Of a DNA stretch of 64,000 nt, positions 9,563 to 19,765 are shown piece after piece (within the stretch, counting starts at the first letter, position 1; every line of letters begins with the position of its first letter). The translations under genes were made by a program, and so were the position numbers. The notes beneath the pieces are model-generated. The model was not told the DNA's origin, did no database searches, and saw nothing but the letters and a program-made list of their open reading frames with translations. The stretch comes from Pelatocladus maniniholoensis HA4357-MV3 (GTDB lineage: Bacteria > Cyanobacteriota > Cyanobacteriia > Cyanobacteriales > Nostocaceae): assembly GCA_019359115.1 (NCBI GenBank), contig JAHHHW010000131.1, forward strand, positions 31,873 to 95,872, given 5' to 3'.

Positions 9563-10765
9563 ATGGATACAAAAGCCTTAAAGCGATCGCTCCATAATTC
9601 CAATCGCTATTACCGTAATGGGTTTGGACACAAAGTAGAAGCAACAGAAAGATTGCATTTTGACTATCAGAGTGGTTTAATCCAACAAATCCGAGAGAAT
9701 GGCTATAAATTACAACGAGGTGATGTCACCATTCGACTAGCAGAAGCATTTGGATTTTGCTGGGGGGTCGAGCGGGTGATTGCTCTAACCTATGAAACAC
9801 GTAAGCAATTTCCTACTGAGCGAATTTGGATTACCAACGAGATTATTCACAATCCGACGGTGAATCAAAATCTGACAGAAATGCAAATTGAATTTATTCC
9901 AATGAATGAGCAGGGACAGAAGGATTTTGCGGTTGTTACTGAGGAAGATGTAGTAATTCTACCTGCCTTTGGAGCTACAATTGAGGAAATTAAACTATTA
10001 AATACGATAGGGTGTACAATTGTAGATACAACCTGTCCGTGGGTTTCTAAAGTTTGGAATAGTGTTGAAAAACACAAAAAACAAAGTTACACTTCAATTA
10101 TCCATGGTAAATATAAACACGAAGAAACAATTGCAACTAGTTCCTATGCAGACAAATATCTAGTTATTCTCAATTTACAACAGGCAGAGTATGTCTGCAA
10201 TTATATTCTCAATGGTGGAGACCGTGAAGAATTCTTGAGCCAATTTGCTGGAAGCTATTCTTTTGGATTTGATCCAGATACTGATTTAGAACGCATAGGT
10301 ATTGCCAATCAAACGACAATGCTCAAAAGGGAAACCGAGCAAATAGGAAAGCTATTTGAGCGTACTCTCATGCGTAAGTATGGCCCAAGCCAAATCGATA
10401 ATCATTTCTTGAGCTTCAACACCATCTGCGATGCAACCCAAGAGCGTCAGGATGCAATGTTCAAACTTGTGGAAGAAAAGATAGATTTGATGGTTGTGGT
10501 GGGTGGGTTTAACTCGTCTAACACAACTCACTTGCAGGAAATCGCCTTGGGGCGCGGTATCCCCTCTTATCACATCGACAGTGTAGAACGTTTGGGGCCA
10601 GGTAATCGAATTCAGCACAAAAAGCTAAATCAAGATTTAGAAGTGGTTGAAGAATGGCTACCACAAAGACCAGTTGTAGTAGGAATTACTGCTGGAGCTT
10701 CTACCCCAGATACAGTTGTTTCTAATGTCATCGAGAGGCTTTTTGAGATCAAGTCAGCTATGTAG
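9563..10765 (+). CDS. ispH: 4-hydroxy-3-methylbut-2-enyl diphosphate reductase
   Basis: Last enzyme of the MEP pathway, an Fe-S reductase that makes IPP and DMAPP from HMBPP. 400 residues, the usual cyanobacterial length. Cluster cysteines are visible in [10 protein letters not shown] (Cys66), in TTCPWV, and in the C-terminal third. The substrate-binding segments IIHNPTV and [10 protein letters not shown] are present. It sits directly after P2, so isoprene supply and GPP synthesis share a transcript. This is probably a cluster-dedicated second copy, since housekeeping ispH is essential and normally elsewhere; a genome search is needed to confirm. Confidence 0.95.
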   Translation: MDTKALKRSLHNSNRYYRNGFGHKVEATERLHFDYQSGLIQQIRENGYKLQRGDVTIRLAEAFGFCWGVERVIALTYETRKQFPTERIWITNEIIHNPTVNQNLTEMQIEFIPMNEQGQKDFAVVTEEDVVILPAFGATIEEIKLLNTIGCTIVDTTCPWVSKVWNSVEKHKKQSYTSIIHGKYKHEETIATSSYADKYLVILNLQQAEYVCNYILNGGDREEFLSQFAGSYSFGFDPDTDLERIGIANQTTMLKRETEQIGKLFERTLMRKYGPSQIDNHFLSFNTICDATQERQDAMFKLVEEKIDLMVVVGGFNSSNTTHLQEIALGRGIPSYHIDSVERLGPGNRIQHKKLNQDLEVVEEWLPQRPVVVGITAGASTPDTVVSNVIERLFEIKSAM

Positions 10766-10850
10766 CACTTTGTCTGGGAAGAGTGGAGACTTTGAGTTGC
10801 CTGTAAGGGGCTGTGGGGGGGAGAACGGAACGGTTTTTACCGTTAGCTGA

Positions 10851-11897
<1,047 letters not shown>

Positions 11898-11993
11898 CTA
11901 ACTCAAAACTCTAGAAGCGGCATTGCTAATCTCGATATAGAAGATCAATACCGTCTTAGTCAGTAAAGTGCAGGACTAGGTGAACTTTAAAAT

Positions 11994-12126
11994 TTTGTGT
12001 TGCCAAAACTGGAATTTATACGAATGGAGACGACATAAACTCCTGATTTTAACTACAGCTAGTCGTTGAAAAACCAAATTTTTTGCTCAATTTTTGGTAT
12101 TTTTATCCTCTATTTTGGCAACACAA
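11994..12126. repeat. 133-bp inverted-repeat element
   Basis: TTGTGTTGCCAAAA at 11994-12007 is the exact reverse complement of 12113-12126. It fills most of the spacer between the prenyltransferase and the first Rieske gene and has no coding content. It is probably a MITE, or it may act as a terminator for the upstream transcript. Confidence 0.5.
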
Positions 12127-12193
12127 TTATCTTTTGACTAGTAGGTGTGCTAAGGCAGTCTAGAATTTCTTGTTTGAATCAAGGAACAAACAA

Positions 12194-13273
12194 ATGGTTA
12201 GCTATGTTGAAAAGGTCATACAGCTGAAAACCACAACACCAGAAACTCAAGTGGACAACAAGGTAATGAACCTAGCAGCTAGTTGGTACATTGCCATGCA
12301 ATCTAAGGAACTAGGCAAAAAGCCACAAGCAATAGAGTTATTTGGTCGTTCTCTAGTTGCATGGCGAGACAAAGCAGGTAAAGCAGTGATTATGGAGCGT
12401 TTCTGCTCACACTTAGGTGCATCTTTAGCAATCGGTGAGGTAGTAGATGGTTGCATTCGATGCCCTTTTCATCACTGGCGCTATGATAGTTCTGGTGTAT
12501 GCGTGGACATACCAAAGGTAGCAACACCTACAACAGATTTAATTCCGCCAACAGCGCGTCAATACACTTATGTGACTCAGGAAAAATATGATTACATTTG
12601 GGTGTGGTATGGAACTGCGACTCCTTTATTTGACTTACCCAAGTTTGATGCGGCAGAAAGCGACAAGCATAAATATATGGCTTGTCCTGCATCCATTCCA
12701 GTAAAAACTACTGTACGGCGGGTAGCTGAAAATGCATTTGACCACCACCATATCGTCTCAATACATAAAATGCCAGTAAATGGTCAAATTAAACTGACCC
12801 TGCTGAATGAGGAAGATGTAGAAATTAGCGAATTACCAATCGCAAAAGAAGCCTGGATGGGAAGTCTCATCGAAGCCCAACTTAAAACCTATTTTGGTGT
12901 AGGTGCAATTACCAAGGTTTTAGGATTAAATTTTGAAACTTTGTCGGTTCGAGGAGATGCTTGGCCGAGTGGCTCTGTAGCAATAATGAAATTCAACGGA
13001 CAGCAAAAGTTTCAGCTACTCAGTGGTGTTACTCCAATCTCTGAAAACCAGACCATTTGGCACCTTTTGTTAATGATTAAAAAAACTGGCAACTTATGGT
13101 TAGATTTACTTTCCTACATTGTATTTGGTCAACAAAATGTAGCTACTGCATTTGTGGATAAAGCGCTTTTCGATGCGATGAGTCCATATACAGGTCGAGC
13201 GTTTATTAAGCCCGATCAGCCAGTGCTGAAGTTTAGACAGTTTTATCAAAATTGGGTTGCGAAAGCAGAGTAA
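12194..13273 (+). CDS. Rieske non-heme iron oxygenase 1
   Basis: Rieske-type oxygenase, 359 residues from ATG 12194 (AAGGAA ribosome site; the frame opens at a TTG 24 bp earlier). The [2Fe-2S] ligands are C71, H73, C90 and H93 (CSH...CPFHH). The mononuclear iron motif N-x2-D-x2-H-x4-H is N180, D183, H186, H191. It should oxidise a hapalindole-type intermediate; the substrate is not readable from sequence, and a reductase/ferredoxin partner is not in the cluster. First of three tandem copies whose N-terminal halves are nearly identical at DNA level. Its upstream 70 bp (GTGTGC.AGGCAGTCTAGA-like) is also repeated before copy 2. Confidence 0.9.
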   Translation: MVSYVEKVIQLKTTTPETQVDNKVMNLAASWYIAMQSKELGKKPQAIELFGRSLVAWRDKAGKAVIMERFCSHLGASLAIGEVVDGCIRCPFHHWRYDSSGVCVDIPKVATPTTDLIPPTARQYTYVTQEKYDYIWVWYGTATPLFDLPKFDAAESDKHKYMACPASIPVKTTVRRVAENAFDHHHIVSIHKMPVNGQIKLTLLNEEDVEISELPIAKEAWMGSLIEAQLKTYFGVGAITKVLGLNFETLSVRGDAWPSGSVAIMKFNGQQKFQLLSGVTPISENQTIWHLLLMIKKTGNLWLDLLSYIVFGQQNVATAFVDKALFDAMSPYTGRAFIKPDQPVLKFRQFYQNWVAKAE

Positions 13274-13360
13274 AAAGATATTTTGTCAATACAATTATTT
13301 TTTCATAAATAAGTGTGCCACGGCAGTCTAGATTTGTTATTTGAATCAAGGAGCAAATAA

Positions 13361-14443
13361 ATGGTTAGCTACGTTGAAAAGAGTATACAGTCAAAAGTTA
13401 CACCATCAGAAACTCAAGTGGACAACAAGGTAATGAACCTAGCAGCTAGTTGGTACATTGCCATGCAATCTAAGGAACTAGGCAAAAAGCCACAAGCAAT
13501 AGAGTTATTTGGTCGTTCTCTAGTTGCATGGCGAGACAAAGCAGGTAAAGCAGTGATTATGGAGCGTTTCTGCTCACACTTAGGTGCATCTTTAGCAATC
13601 GGTGAGGTAGTAGATGGTTGCATTCGATGCCCTTTTCATCACTGGCGCTATGATAGTTCTGGTGTATGCGTGGACATACCAAAGGTAGCAACACCTACAA
13701 CAGATTTAATTCCGCCAACAGCACGTCAACATACTTATGTCGCCCAGGAAAAATATGGTTACATTTGGGTTTGGTATGGAAGTGCAACTCCTATGTTTCC
13801 TTTACCTAAGTTTGACGCGGCAGAAAGCGACAAGCATAAATATATGCCTTATCGCTTCTCCTTGCTAGTAAAAACTACTGTGCGACGAATAATTGAAAAT
13901 GCATTTGACCATCACCATCTCGTTACATCACATAAGATGCCAGTAGATGGTCAAATTAGACTGACTATGCTGAATGAAGATAATGTGGAACTTAGCGAAC
14001 TCCCAATCGCAAAAGAAGCCTGGATTGGAGACATTATGGAAGGTCAACTTAAGACTTATTTGGGTACGCGTTTAATCACAAAAGCTTTAGGGTTAAATGC
14101 TGGAGCTATGTGGAATCGAGTAGATGCATGGCCTAGTGGATTCATAAGCAGAGTTGATCTCAGTGGACAACAGAAAGTAATAATTATTTCTAGTGTGACT
14201 CCAGTTTCTGAAAATGAAACAATATGGCATACGCTTCTCATGATCAACAAAACTGGCAACTTGTTACGAGATTTATTTTCCTATATTGCTTTTGGTCGGC
14301 AAAGTGAAGCGACTGCATTGCAGGATGAACCAATTTTTAATACTATCAGTCCATGTACGGAAGGACGGGCATATGTTAATACTGACCATTCATTGTTGAA
14401 GTATAGACAATTTTATCAAAGTTGGGTTGCAAAGGTAAAGTAG
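13361..14443 (+). CDS. Rieske non-heme iron oxygenase 2
   Basis: 360 residues with the same Rieske ligands (C71, H73, C90, H93) and catalytic triad (N180, D183, H186, H191) as copy 1. Bases 13407-13722 are identical to 12240-12555 in copy 1 without a single difference, while the catalytic half (after residue about 125) is strongly diverged. The ATG has AAGGAGC upstream. It lies 87 bp after copy 1 on the same strand. The divergent substrate pocket suggests a different position or substrate of oxidation. Confidence 0.9.
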   Translation: MVSYVEKSIQSKVTPSETQVDNKVMNLAASWYIAMQSKELGKKPQAIELFGRSLVAWRDKAGKAVIMERFCSHLGASLAIGEVVDGCIRCPFHHWRYDSSGVCVDIPKVATPTTDLIPPTARQHTYVAQEKYGYIWVWYGSATPMFPLPKFDAAESDKHKYMPYRFSLLVKTTVRRIIENAFDHHHLVTSHKMPVDGQIRLTMLNEDNVELSELPIAKEAWIGDIMEGQLKTYLGTRLITKALGLNAGAMWNRVDAWPSGFISRVDLSGQQKVIIISSVTPVSENETIWHTLLMINKTGNLLRDLFSYIAFGRQSEATALQDEPIFNTISPCTEGRAYVNTDHSLLKYRQFYQSWVAKVK

Positions 14444-14499
14444 AAAAAAGCTAGCAGTGAATCTGCTTCTGTTGTGAAACATTAAGTTCTTCTTTTTAG

Positions 14500-14564
14500 G
14501 GCGTTGTTGCATCAAAATATGAATCATGCGATCGCTCTAATTCATATTTCTATTCTGCAACGCC
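14500..14564. repeat. 65-bp GGCGTTG/CAACGCC MITE
   Basis: Ends GGCGTTG (14500-14506) and CAACGCC (14558-14564) enclose a second perfect arm pair AAATATGAAT / ATTCATATTT around a HIP1-like GCGATCGC. It is the same end sequence as the larger element at 24259-24373. It lies between Rieske copies 2 and 3. Confidence 0.55.
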
Positions 14565-14626
14565 AAAATCGCTGTAGCTATTTTATAAATACCTACATTT
14601 TACATCTTAATAGAAGGAACAAATAA

Positions 14627-15718
14627 ATGGTTAGCTATGTTGAAAAGGACGTACAATCAAAGCTTACAACATCAGAAGCTGAAGTTGACAACAAGGTAAT
14701 GAACCTAGCAGCTAGTTGGTATATTGCCATGCAATCAAAGGAACTAGGCAAAAAGCCACAAGCAATAGAGTTATTTGGTCGTTCTCTAGTTGCATGGCGA
14801 GATAAAGCAGGTAAAGCAGTGATTATGGAGCGTTTCTGCTCACACTTAGGTGCATCTTTAGCAATCGGTGAGGTAGTAGATGGTTGCATTCGATGCCCTT
14901 TTCATCACTGGCGCTATGATAGTTCTGGTGTATGCGTGGACATACCAAAGGTAGCAACACCTACAACAGATTTAATTCCGCCAACAGCGCGTCAATACAC
15001 TTATGTGACTCAGGAAAAATATGATTACATTTGGGTGTGGTATGGAACTGCGACTCCTTTATTTGACTTACCCAAGTTTGATGCGGCAGAAAATGACAAG
15101 CATAAATACATGCTTTATCGCTTTTCCTTCCCAGTAAAAACCACTGTGCGGCGGGCAATTGAAAATGCATTTGACCACCATCATCTCATCACAATGCATA
15201 ATCTGCCAGTAGTTGATCAAATTAGACTGACTATGCTGAATGAGGAAGATGTAGAACATAGCGAACTACCATTCGCAAAAGAAGCCTGGATGGGAAGCTT
15301 CATCGAAGCCCGAATTAAAAGCTTTATTGGTGTAGGTGCAATTACCAAGGTTTTAGGGTTAAATATTGAAACTTTGTACAATCGAATAGATGTCTGGCCT
15401 AGTGGATTTATAAGCACAATGAAGTTCAACGGACAACAAAACGAGAAGCTAAAGGCATTCACTAGTTTTACCCCCATTTCTGAAAATCACATCATATGGC
15501 ACATTTTGCTCACGATTAACAAAACTGGCAACTTATGGTTGGATCTTCTTTCCTACATTGTTTTTGGCTGGCAAGTGGAAGTTGGCGGATTAGAAGATAA
15601 ACCAGTGTTGGATGCGATGAGTGCATTTACGGGTCGAGCATTTATCAAGTCTGACCAGCCATTGTTAAAGTTTAGGCAATTTTATCAAACTTGGGTTGCT
15701 AAGGTACAGTCAAACTAA
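14627..15718 (+). CDS. Rieske non-heme iron oxygenase 3
   Basis: 363 residues with the Rieske ligands of copies 1 and 2 and the triad N180, D183, H186, H191. The start has AGAAGGAAC upstream. It is nearly identical to copy 1 from the N-terminus through about residue 155 (to the end of the AAE(N/S)DKHKYM segment), longer than the stretch shared with copy 2, then diverges. This patchwork implies repeated gene conversion. The likely role is oxidation of hapalindole-type alkaloids; the individual reaction is unknown. Confidence 0.9.
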   Translation: MVSYVEKDVQSKLTTSEAEVDNKVMNLAASWYIAMQSKELGKKPQAIELFGRSLVAWRDKAGKAVIMERFCSHLGASLAIGEVVDGCIRCPFHHWRYDSSGVCVDIPKVATPTTDLIPPTARQYTYVTQEKYDYIWVWYGTATPLFDLPKFDAAENDKHKYMLYRFSFPVKTTVRRAIENAFDHHHLITMHNLPVVDQIRLTMLNEEDVEHSELPFAKEAWMGSFIEARIKSFIGVGAITKVLGLNIETLYNRIDVWPSGFISTMKFNGQQNEKLKAFTSFTPISENHIIWHILLTINKTGNLWLDLLSYIVFGWQVEVGGLEDKPVLDAMSAFTGRAFIKSDQPLLKFRQFYQTWVAKVQSN

Positions 15719-15805
15719 TTTAAGTTGTGAGCTTATTCCAAAATTATTAGTACCTAATCTTAATTGAAACAGATGTTATCTAAATTGGTAGAGGAGCAAA
15801 AGCTG

Positions 15806-16492
15806 ATGAAGCAAAATTTGATTGTTGCTATTACTGTTTTTTTGATATACATTTACTTTGCAATAAATACTCCTGCTAATGCTGCAAATGTGATTTCAAT
15901 TCCCATCAATAATGCCGGATTTGAAGATCCTTTTTTGAGGGTAAAAGATGAATTTACTCTTGAGACACCAACTAACTGGACAATGTATAATCCAGATGGT
16001 TTAATCCCTGAAAAACCAACAGACTCAACTTCCTATTTAGGCGTAACAAATGCTTTTCCAAGATCAGCCTTCTATAACCAGCACGCTCCTGAAGGTCGAA
16101 ATCTAGGATCTGTTTACCTAATCCAAAAATCAGGAAGCGGTGTCGCGGGTCTGGAACAAACACTTGATGCTACCTTAGAACCTAATACAAAATACACGTT
16201 AATGGTTGATATAGGCAACGCAGCAGATGGCTTCAAAGACATTTCCCTAGCTGTTTTTCCTGGCTATCGTGTGGAATTACTAGCAGGTGATACAGTGTTG
16301 GCTGCTGACGAAAATACCATCTCCATAGAAGAGGGAGAATTCAAAACCTCAACAGTAACATTCGCTACTAAGCCTAACACGCCCTTATTAGGACAGAAGT
16401 TAGGAATTCGGCTCATTAATCTTTTACAAAGTTCATCTGCAAATATTGATTTCGATAATGTCCGCCTAACTGCACAACCTACCAATATTTAA
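15806..16492 (+). CDS. Stig cyclase with altered active site (HpiC1 paralogue)
   Basis: Calcium-dependent cyclase of the Stig family (CBM-like beta fold), 228 residues. These secreted enzymes guide the Cope rearrangement, aza-Prins cyclisation and ring closure of the geranylated indolenine. An N-terminal signal peptide (to about residue 26, NTPANA) is present. The start at 15806 is chosen for the GAGGAG site and because it matches the paralogue. It contains the family segment INNAGFEDP and the FPGYRVELLAGDTVLAAD block. At the positions aligned to HpiC1 Y101 and F138 it has Ser and Ala, while the Asp of IDFDNVRL (D214 equivalent) is kept. It may therefore direct a different ring closure or act as a heteromeric partner. 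Confidence 0.9.
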   Translation: MKQNLIVAITVFLIYIYFAINTPANAANVISIPINNAGFEDPFLRVKDEFTLETPTNWTMYNPDGLIPEKPTDSTSYLGVTNAFPRSAFYNQHAPEGRNLGSVYLIQKSGSGVAGLEQTLDATLEPNTKYTLMVDIGNAADGFKDISLAVFPGYRVELLAGDTVLAADENTISIEEGEFKTSTVTFATKPNTPLLGQKLGIRLINLLQSSSANIDFDNVRLTAQPTNI

Positions 16493-16675
16493 AATTTCTC
16501 ACAATTTCACAGTATCTATTTAGAGAAGAAAATGTAGTTAATTTTGGATAAGCACTTAATTAATTCATCTTCTTAAGTATTCTCCTCGTTGAACTTTTAA
16601 CTCATTACAAGATTTTCAACACACAATATTGCTCGAAAGAAATTGTTATCTAAATTGGTGAAGGAGCAAAAAATC

Positions 16676-17359
16676 ATGAAACGTAAATTGATTGTTGCTA
16701 TTGTTTTTTTTATATACATTTGTCTTGGAATTAATACTCCTGCTAGTGCTAAAGGTGCTGTTTCTATTCCGATAAACAATGCTGGATTTGAAGACCCTTT
16801 TATAGAGGTAGTAGATGATTATACAGTCGATACACCTCCTGGTTGGACAACATATAATCCAAATAATTTAGTACCAGAAAAACGAACAACATGGACTTCT
16901 AATAACGGTGTAGGATATGTTGGTCCAGGTACACAGTTTTATAACCAGTTAGCTCCAGAAGGTCGGAATATAGGATACATTTATCTTGCTCAAAAGCCTG
17001 GAAGTGGTATCGCTGGTTTTGAACAAATACTTGATACTACCTTAGAACCCGATACAAAGTATACGCTAAAAGTTGATGTTGGTAATTTCGCGGGTACATT
17101 CAAAGGAGTTTCCTTTGCTGGTTTTCCTGGTTATCGAGTGGAATTAGTAGCAGGAGATACAGTTCTTGCTGCTGACCATAATAATCTCTTTATCAAAGAA
17201 GGAGAATTCAAAACCTCAACAGTTACATACACTACTACACCTAAAGATCTCCATTTAGGTCAAAAGTTGCGAATCCGACTTGTCAACCTCTTACAAGACA
17301 AATTTTCTGGTCTTGATTTTGATAATGTGCGCTTAATGGCAGAATCAATTGAGACCTAA
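16676..17359 (+). CDS. Stig cyclase, HpiC1 type
   Basis: 227 residues from ATG 16676 (AAGGAG site 9 bp upstream). With this start, the three residues known to matter in HpiC1 fall at exactly the published numbers: Y101 (in NIGYIYL), F138 (in VGNFAG) and D214 (in GLDFDN). It has a signal peptide to about residue 25 (NTPASA) and should act in the periplasm or a membrane-bounded compartment. It probably makes the 12-epi-hapalindole U-type skeleton, as HpiC1 does. It is paired with the preceding cyclase; upstream regions of both share a TTATCTAAATTGGT.AGGAGCAAAA-like leader, showing tandem duplication. Confidence 0.92.
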   Translation: MKRKLIVAIVFFIYICLGINTPASAKGAVSIPINNAGFEDPFIEVVDDYTVDTPPGWTTYNPNNLVPEKRTTWTSNNGVGYVGPGTQFYNQLAPEGRNIGYIYLAQKPGSGIAGFEQILDTTLEPDTKYTLKVDVGNFAGTFKGVSFAGFPGYRVELVAGDTVLAADHNNLFIKEGEFKTSTVTYTTTPKDLHLGQKLRIRLVNLLQDKFSGLDFDNVRLMAESIET

Positions 17360-17522
17360 AATTTGTACGCTGTTATAGTAATTACTGTGATTTTGAATTT
17401 TGAATTTGGATCGAAAAAGTGAAATCTGTCTACATTTCTGCAAATCTATCATCTGTTGCAAGCATTTTTCAAATTTGTATTACTGATGATACTGATGAAT
17501 AGGATGGGTATCCTAATCGTCT

Positions 17523-17557
17523 AACTATGGGATGGGTGAAACTTCCATCCCATAGTT
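17523..17557. terminator. 13-bp stem hairpin after the cyclase pair
   Basis: AACTATGGGATGG (17523-17535) and CCATCCCATAGTT (17545-17557) pair perfectly with a 9-base loop. There is no clear U-run. It sits in the 340-bp spacer between the cyclase genes and the broken Rieske copy and may end the cyclase transcript. The rest of the spacer has no other feature. Confidence 0.45.
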
Positions 17558-17702
17558 AATCATAATTAATAGAAATTTATGTAAAATTGGGATGCCCGGT
17601 TTAAATGTTCTAATATGGAGAAACTTAATCAGGAAATAAATAGTTCAGGTTAGTCATCTTGAAAGAGCATTTAGCCAAAATGAACAAAATCAGAAACCCA
17701 AG

Positions 17703-18560
17703 ATGAATCTAGCAGCCAGTTGGTACATTGCCATAACATCTGAGGAACTAAGCAGTCAGTCACAAAGAATTCAGTTATTTGGTCGCTCTTTAGTAGCATG
17801 GCGAAACAAAATCGGTAAACCAGTAATTATGGATGATGTCTCTACCTATGTTACTAAGGAAGAATATGGTTACATCTGGGTGTGGTATGGTTCTGTTAAT
17901 CCTTTATTTAACTTACCTGTGTTTGATGTTACAGAAAATAACAAACATAACTATATATATAATTACTTTTCCTTTACAGCGAAAACGAGTGTACAAAAAA
18001 TTATTGAAATTGTACTTAATCATCATCACATAATCAGATTACATAATTCGTCGTTTATTGATCAAATCGAGCATACCTGCCTTGATGAAAAAAATGTAGA
18101 ACTTAGCAAACTACCGATTACAAAAGAGGCCTGGTTTGGAACCATAACTGAAACTCAAATAAAAGGTTATTTTGGTATAAGTGAAATTGCTGGTTTTTTG
18201 GGATTAAAAATTACAAACTTGACCAACAGAGTAGATGCTTGGCCAAGTGGATTTTTAAGCAGAATTAAAATTAATGGACAACATAAAATTAACATATTCT
18301 CTAGTGCCAGTCCAATATCTGAAAACGAAATAAAATGGCATGTATTGATATTTGTGGAAAAAACTAATAATTTTTTGTTAGATCCACTGTATTACTTAGT
18401 TGTTGTCTGGCAAAAAAAAGCTTCTCTATTAGTAGATAAATCAGTCAGAAATTTAATTGATAAATATATAAGTCAGCCATCTATTGAAATTGATAAAACA
18501 GTTTTTAATTTTAGAAAATTTTATGAAACTTGGGTTGCTAAGGTAAAACAAAATAGATGA
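17703..18560 (+). CDS. Rieske oxygenase paralogue lacking the Rieske cluster region
   Basis: 285 residues, clearly homologous to Rieske copies 1-3 (MNLAASWYIA, LFGRSLVAWR, YGYIWVWYG, VDAWPSGF, KFYETWVAKVK-like end). About 64 residues holding all four [2Fe-2S] ligands have been removed in frame, between PVIM and the YVT.EEYGYIWVWYG segment. The mononuclear site N-x2-D is changed to I-x2-N; only the two His remain. The position matching the paralogue start is ATA at 17640 (AGGAAATAA before it), so translation would need ATA or the internal ATG at 17703. The long open frame argues for recent decay or a non-oxygenase role. It cannot be a normal Rieske oxygenase. Confidence 0.75.
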   Translation: MNLAASWYIAITSEELSSQSQRIQLFGRSLVAWRNKIGKPVIMDDVSTYVTKEEYGYIWVWYGSVNPLFNLPVFDVTENNKHNYIYNYFSFTAKTSVQKIIEIVLNHHHIIRLHNSSFIDQIEHTCLDEKNVELSKLPITKEAWFGTITETQIKGYFGISEIAGFLGLKITNLTNRVDAWPSGFLSRIKINGQHKINIFSSASPISENEIKWHVLIFVEKTNNFLLDPLYYLVVVWQKKASLLVDKSVRNLIDKYISQPSIEIDKTVFNFRKFYETWVAKVKQNR

Positions 18561-18573
18561 ATAATATCTTAGC

Positions 18574-18594
18574 AAAAAAGTACTTGTGTAACTA
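18574..18594 (+). promoter_or_regulatory. Shared 21-bp motif, copy 2 (upstream of halogenase)
   Basis: Six A then GTACTTGTGTAACTA, identical in all 21 bases to the copy at 26887-26907 before I1. It lies 160 bp before the halogenase start. Confidence 0.55.
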
Positions 18595-18661
18595 AACAAA
18601 CTTTATAATATTCAGTTATTTTTAAAGTATGAGGTCATATAAGGATTATTAAATCAGCTCA

Positions 18662-18705
18662 ATATTAAAATTTTGTGTATTGATCAATACACAAAATTTT
18701 AATAT
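18662..18705. promoter_or_regulatory. Perfect 44-bp palindrome before the halogenase
   Basis: Each half is 22 bp (ATATTAAAATTTTGTGTATT then GA at the centre), with no mismatch and no loop. It ends 49 bp before the halogenase ATG. It may be an operator, an RNA hairpin in the leader, or a terminator for the broken Rieske gene. A chance 44-bp palindrome is very unlikely. Confidence 0.65.
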
Positions 18706-18754
18706 CGGCAATGTAATTCACGGTAAACGACTGATAATAACTGAGGAAAAGCTG

Positions 18755-19627
18755 ATGTCCAATAACGCTGTTTCTACAAAGTCTGCTTTAAATTTTTTAG
18801 ACATTAATGTAACGGAAGTCAACAACTATCCTACTGCTATTCAAGATATAATTATCAACCGTCGCTTCGACGGGATGATCATCCGTGGAGTCTTGCCCTT
18901 GGATAGTATTGAGCGAGTTATCCGTCGCCTAGAAGATGAGGATGAGGGCGGCATGAAATTAATCTTTAACAAGAATGAAGAGTTTGGCACAAAAGTAGCT
19001 CAAATATACGGTCATGTTATTGTTGGTCAATCGCCTGATCTCAAAGACTACTTTGCTTCTTCAGCAATCTTTCGACAAGCTTGTCGTGCTTTGTTCCAAG
19101 GAAATCCCGACTTTGAGGAACGGGTAGAGTCGGTACTTCATTCTCTTTGTGGATTACCTGTGGAAATTCCCACAGGACCAGAAGGACAAAGTTACACTCC
19201 AGCTACTCTTCGATTGTTGACTGAAGGTCGTGAAATTACAGTTCATGTTGGCAATGATTTCTTGCTAATGCCGGCATCTGAGCATTTGAAAACTTTGCTT
19301 GATTTCTCTGATCAGCTTAGTTACTTTATTCCCCTCAGTGTCCCTCAAGCGGGTGGTGAGCTAGTAGTTTACAATCTGGAATGGAATCCAGAACAAGCAG
19401 AACAATCAGGTGACTTGCACAAATATATGAATGATGCTGATTCTAGATTCCAGTCTCAGCAATCCCAAAGCGTAGCTTTTGCACCAGGTCCTGGAGATAT
19501 GATACTGTTCAATGGTGGTCGATACTACCATCGGGTTAATCAAGTAATCGGTAATTCTCCACGGCGAACCATTGGTGGATTTTTAGCCTTCTCTAAAGAG
19601 CGTGATCAGATTTATTATTGGAGTTAA
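18755..19627 (+). CDS. ambO5: Fe(II)/2-oxoglutarate aliphatic halogenase (WelO5/AmbO5 family)
   Basis: Chlorinates an unactivated sp3 carbon (C13) of 12-epi-hapalindole/fischerindole-type free-standing substrates. With ATG 18755 (GAGGAAAAG site) the protein is 290 residues, as in WelO5, and the key residues fall at the known numbers: H164 and H259 bind iron, and G166 replaces the usual carboxylate so that chloride can bind (HVG motif). The frame extends upstream to 18680 but that part includes the palindrome arm and is not supported. Monocistronic with its own upstream motif and palindrome. Family assignment is very strong; substrate range is inferred. Confidence 0.95.
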   Translation: MSNNAVSTKSALNFLDINVTEVNNYPTAIQDIIINRRFDGMIIRGVLPLDSIERVIRRLEDEDEGGMKLIFNKNEEFGTKVAQIYGHVIVGQSPDLKDYFASSAIFRQACRALFQGNPDFEERVESVLHSLCGLPVEIPTGPEGQSYTPATLRLLTEGREITVHVGNDFLLMPASEHLKTLLDFSDQLSYFIPLSVPQAGGELVVYNLEWNPEQAEQSGDLHKYMNDADSRFQSQQSQSVAFAPGPGDMILFNGGRYYHRVNQVIGNSPRRTIGGFLAFSKERDQIYYWS

Positions 19628-19765
19628 ACTTAACCGATCTGTCTAAATCAAACGTCCTTTAAAATCCCGCCACAATCTTACGAATGCTATCTCCCGTCAG
19701 CCGATGATCCGTAGTGAATTTCCAACGAAGCAAACACTTATTGCTTGATATTGAGTCAAGACCAA

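Noticed and set aside
12247..14889. Near-identical minus-strand frames in the three Rieske genes
   Set aside because: They exist only because the Rieske-domain DNA is duplicated. No ribosome site or family.
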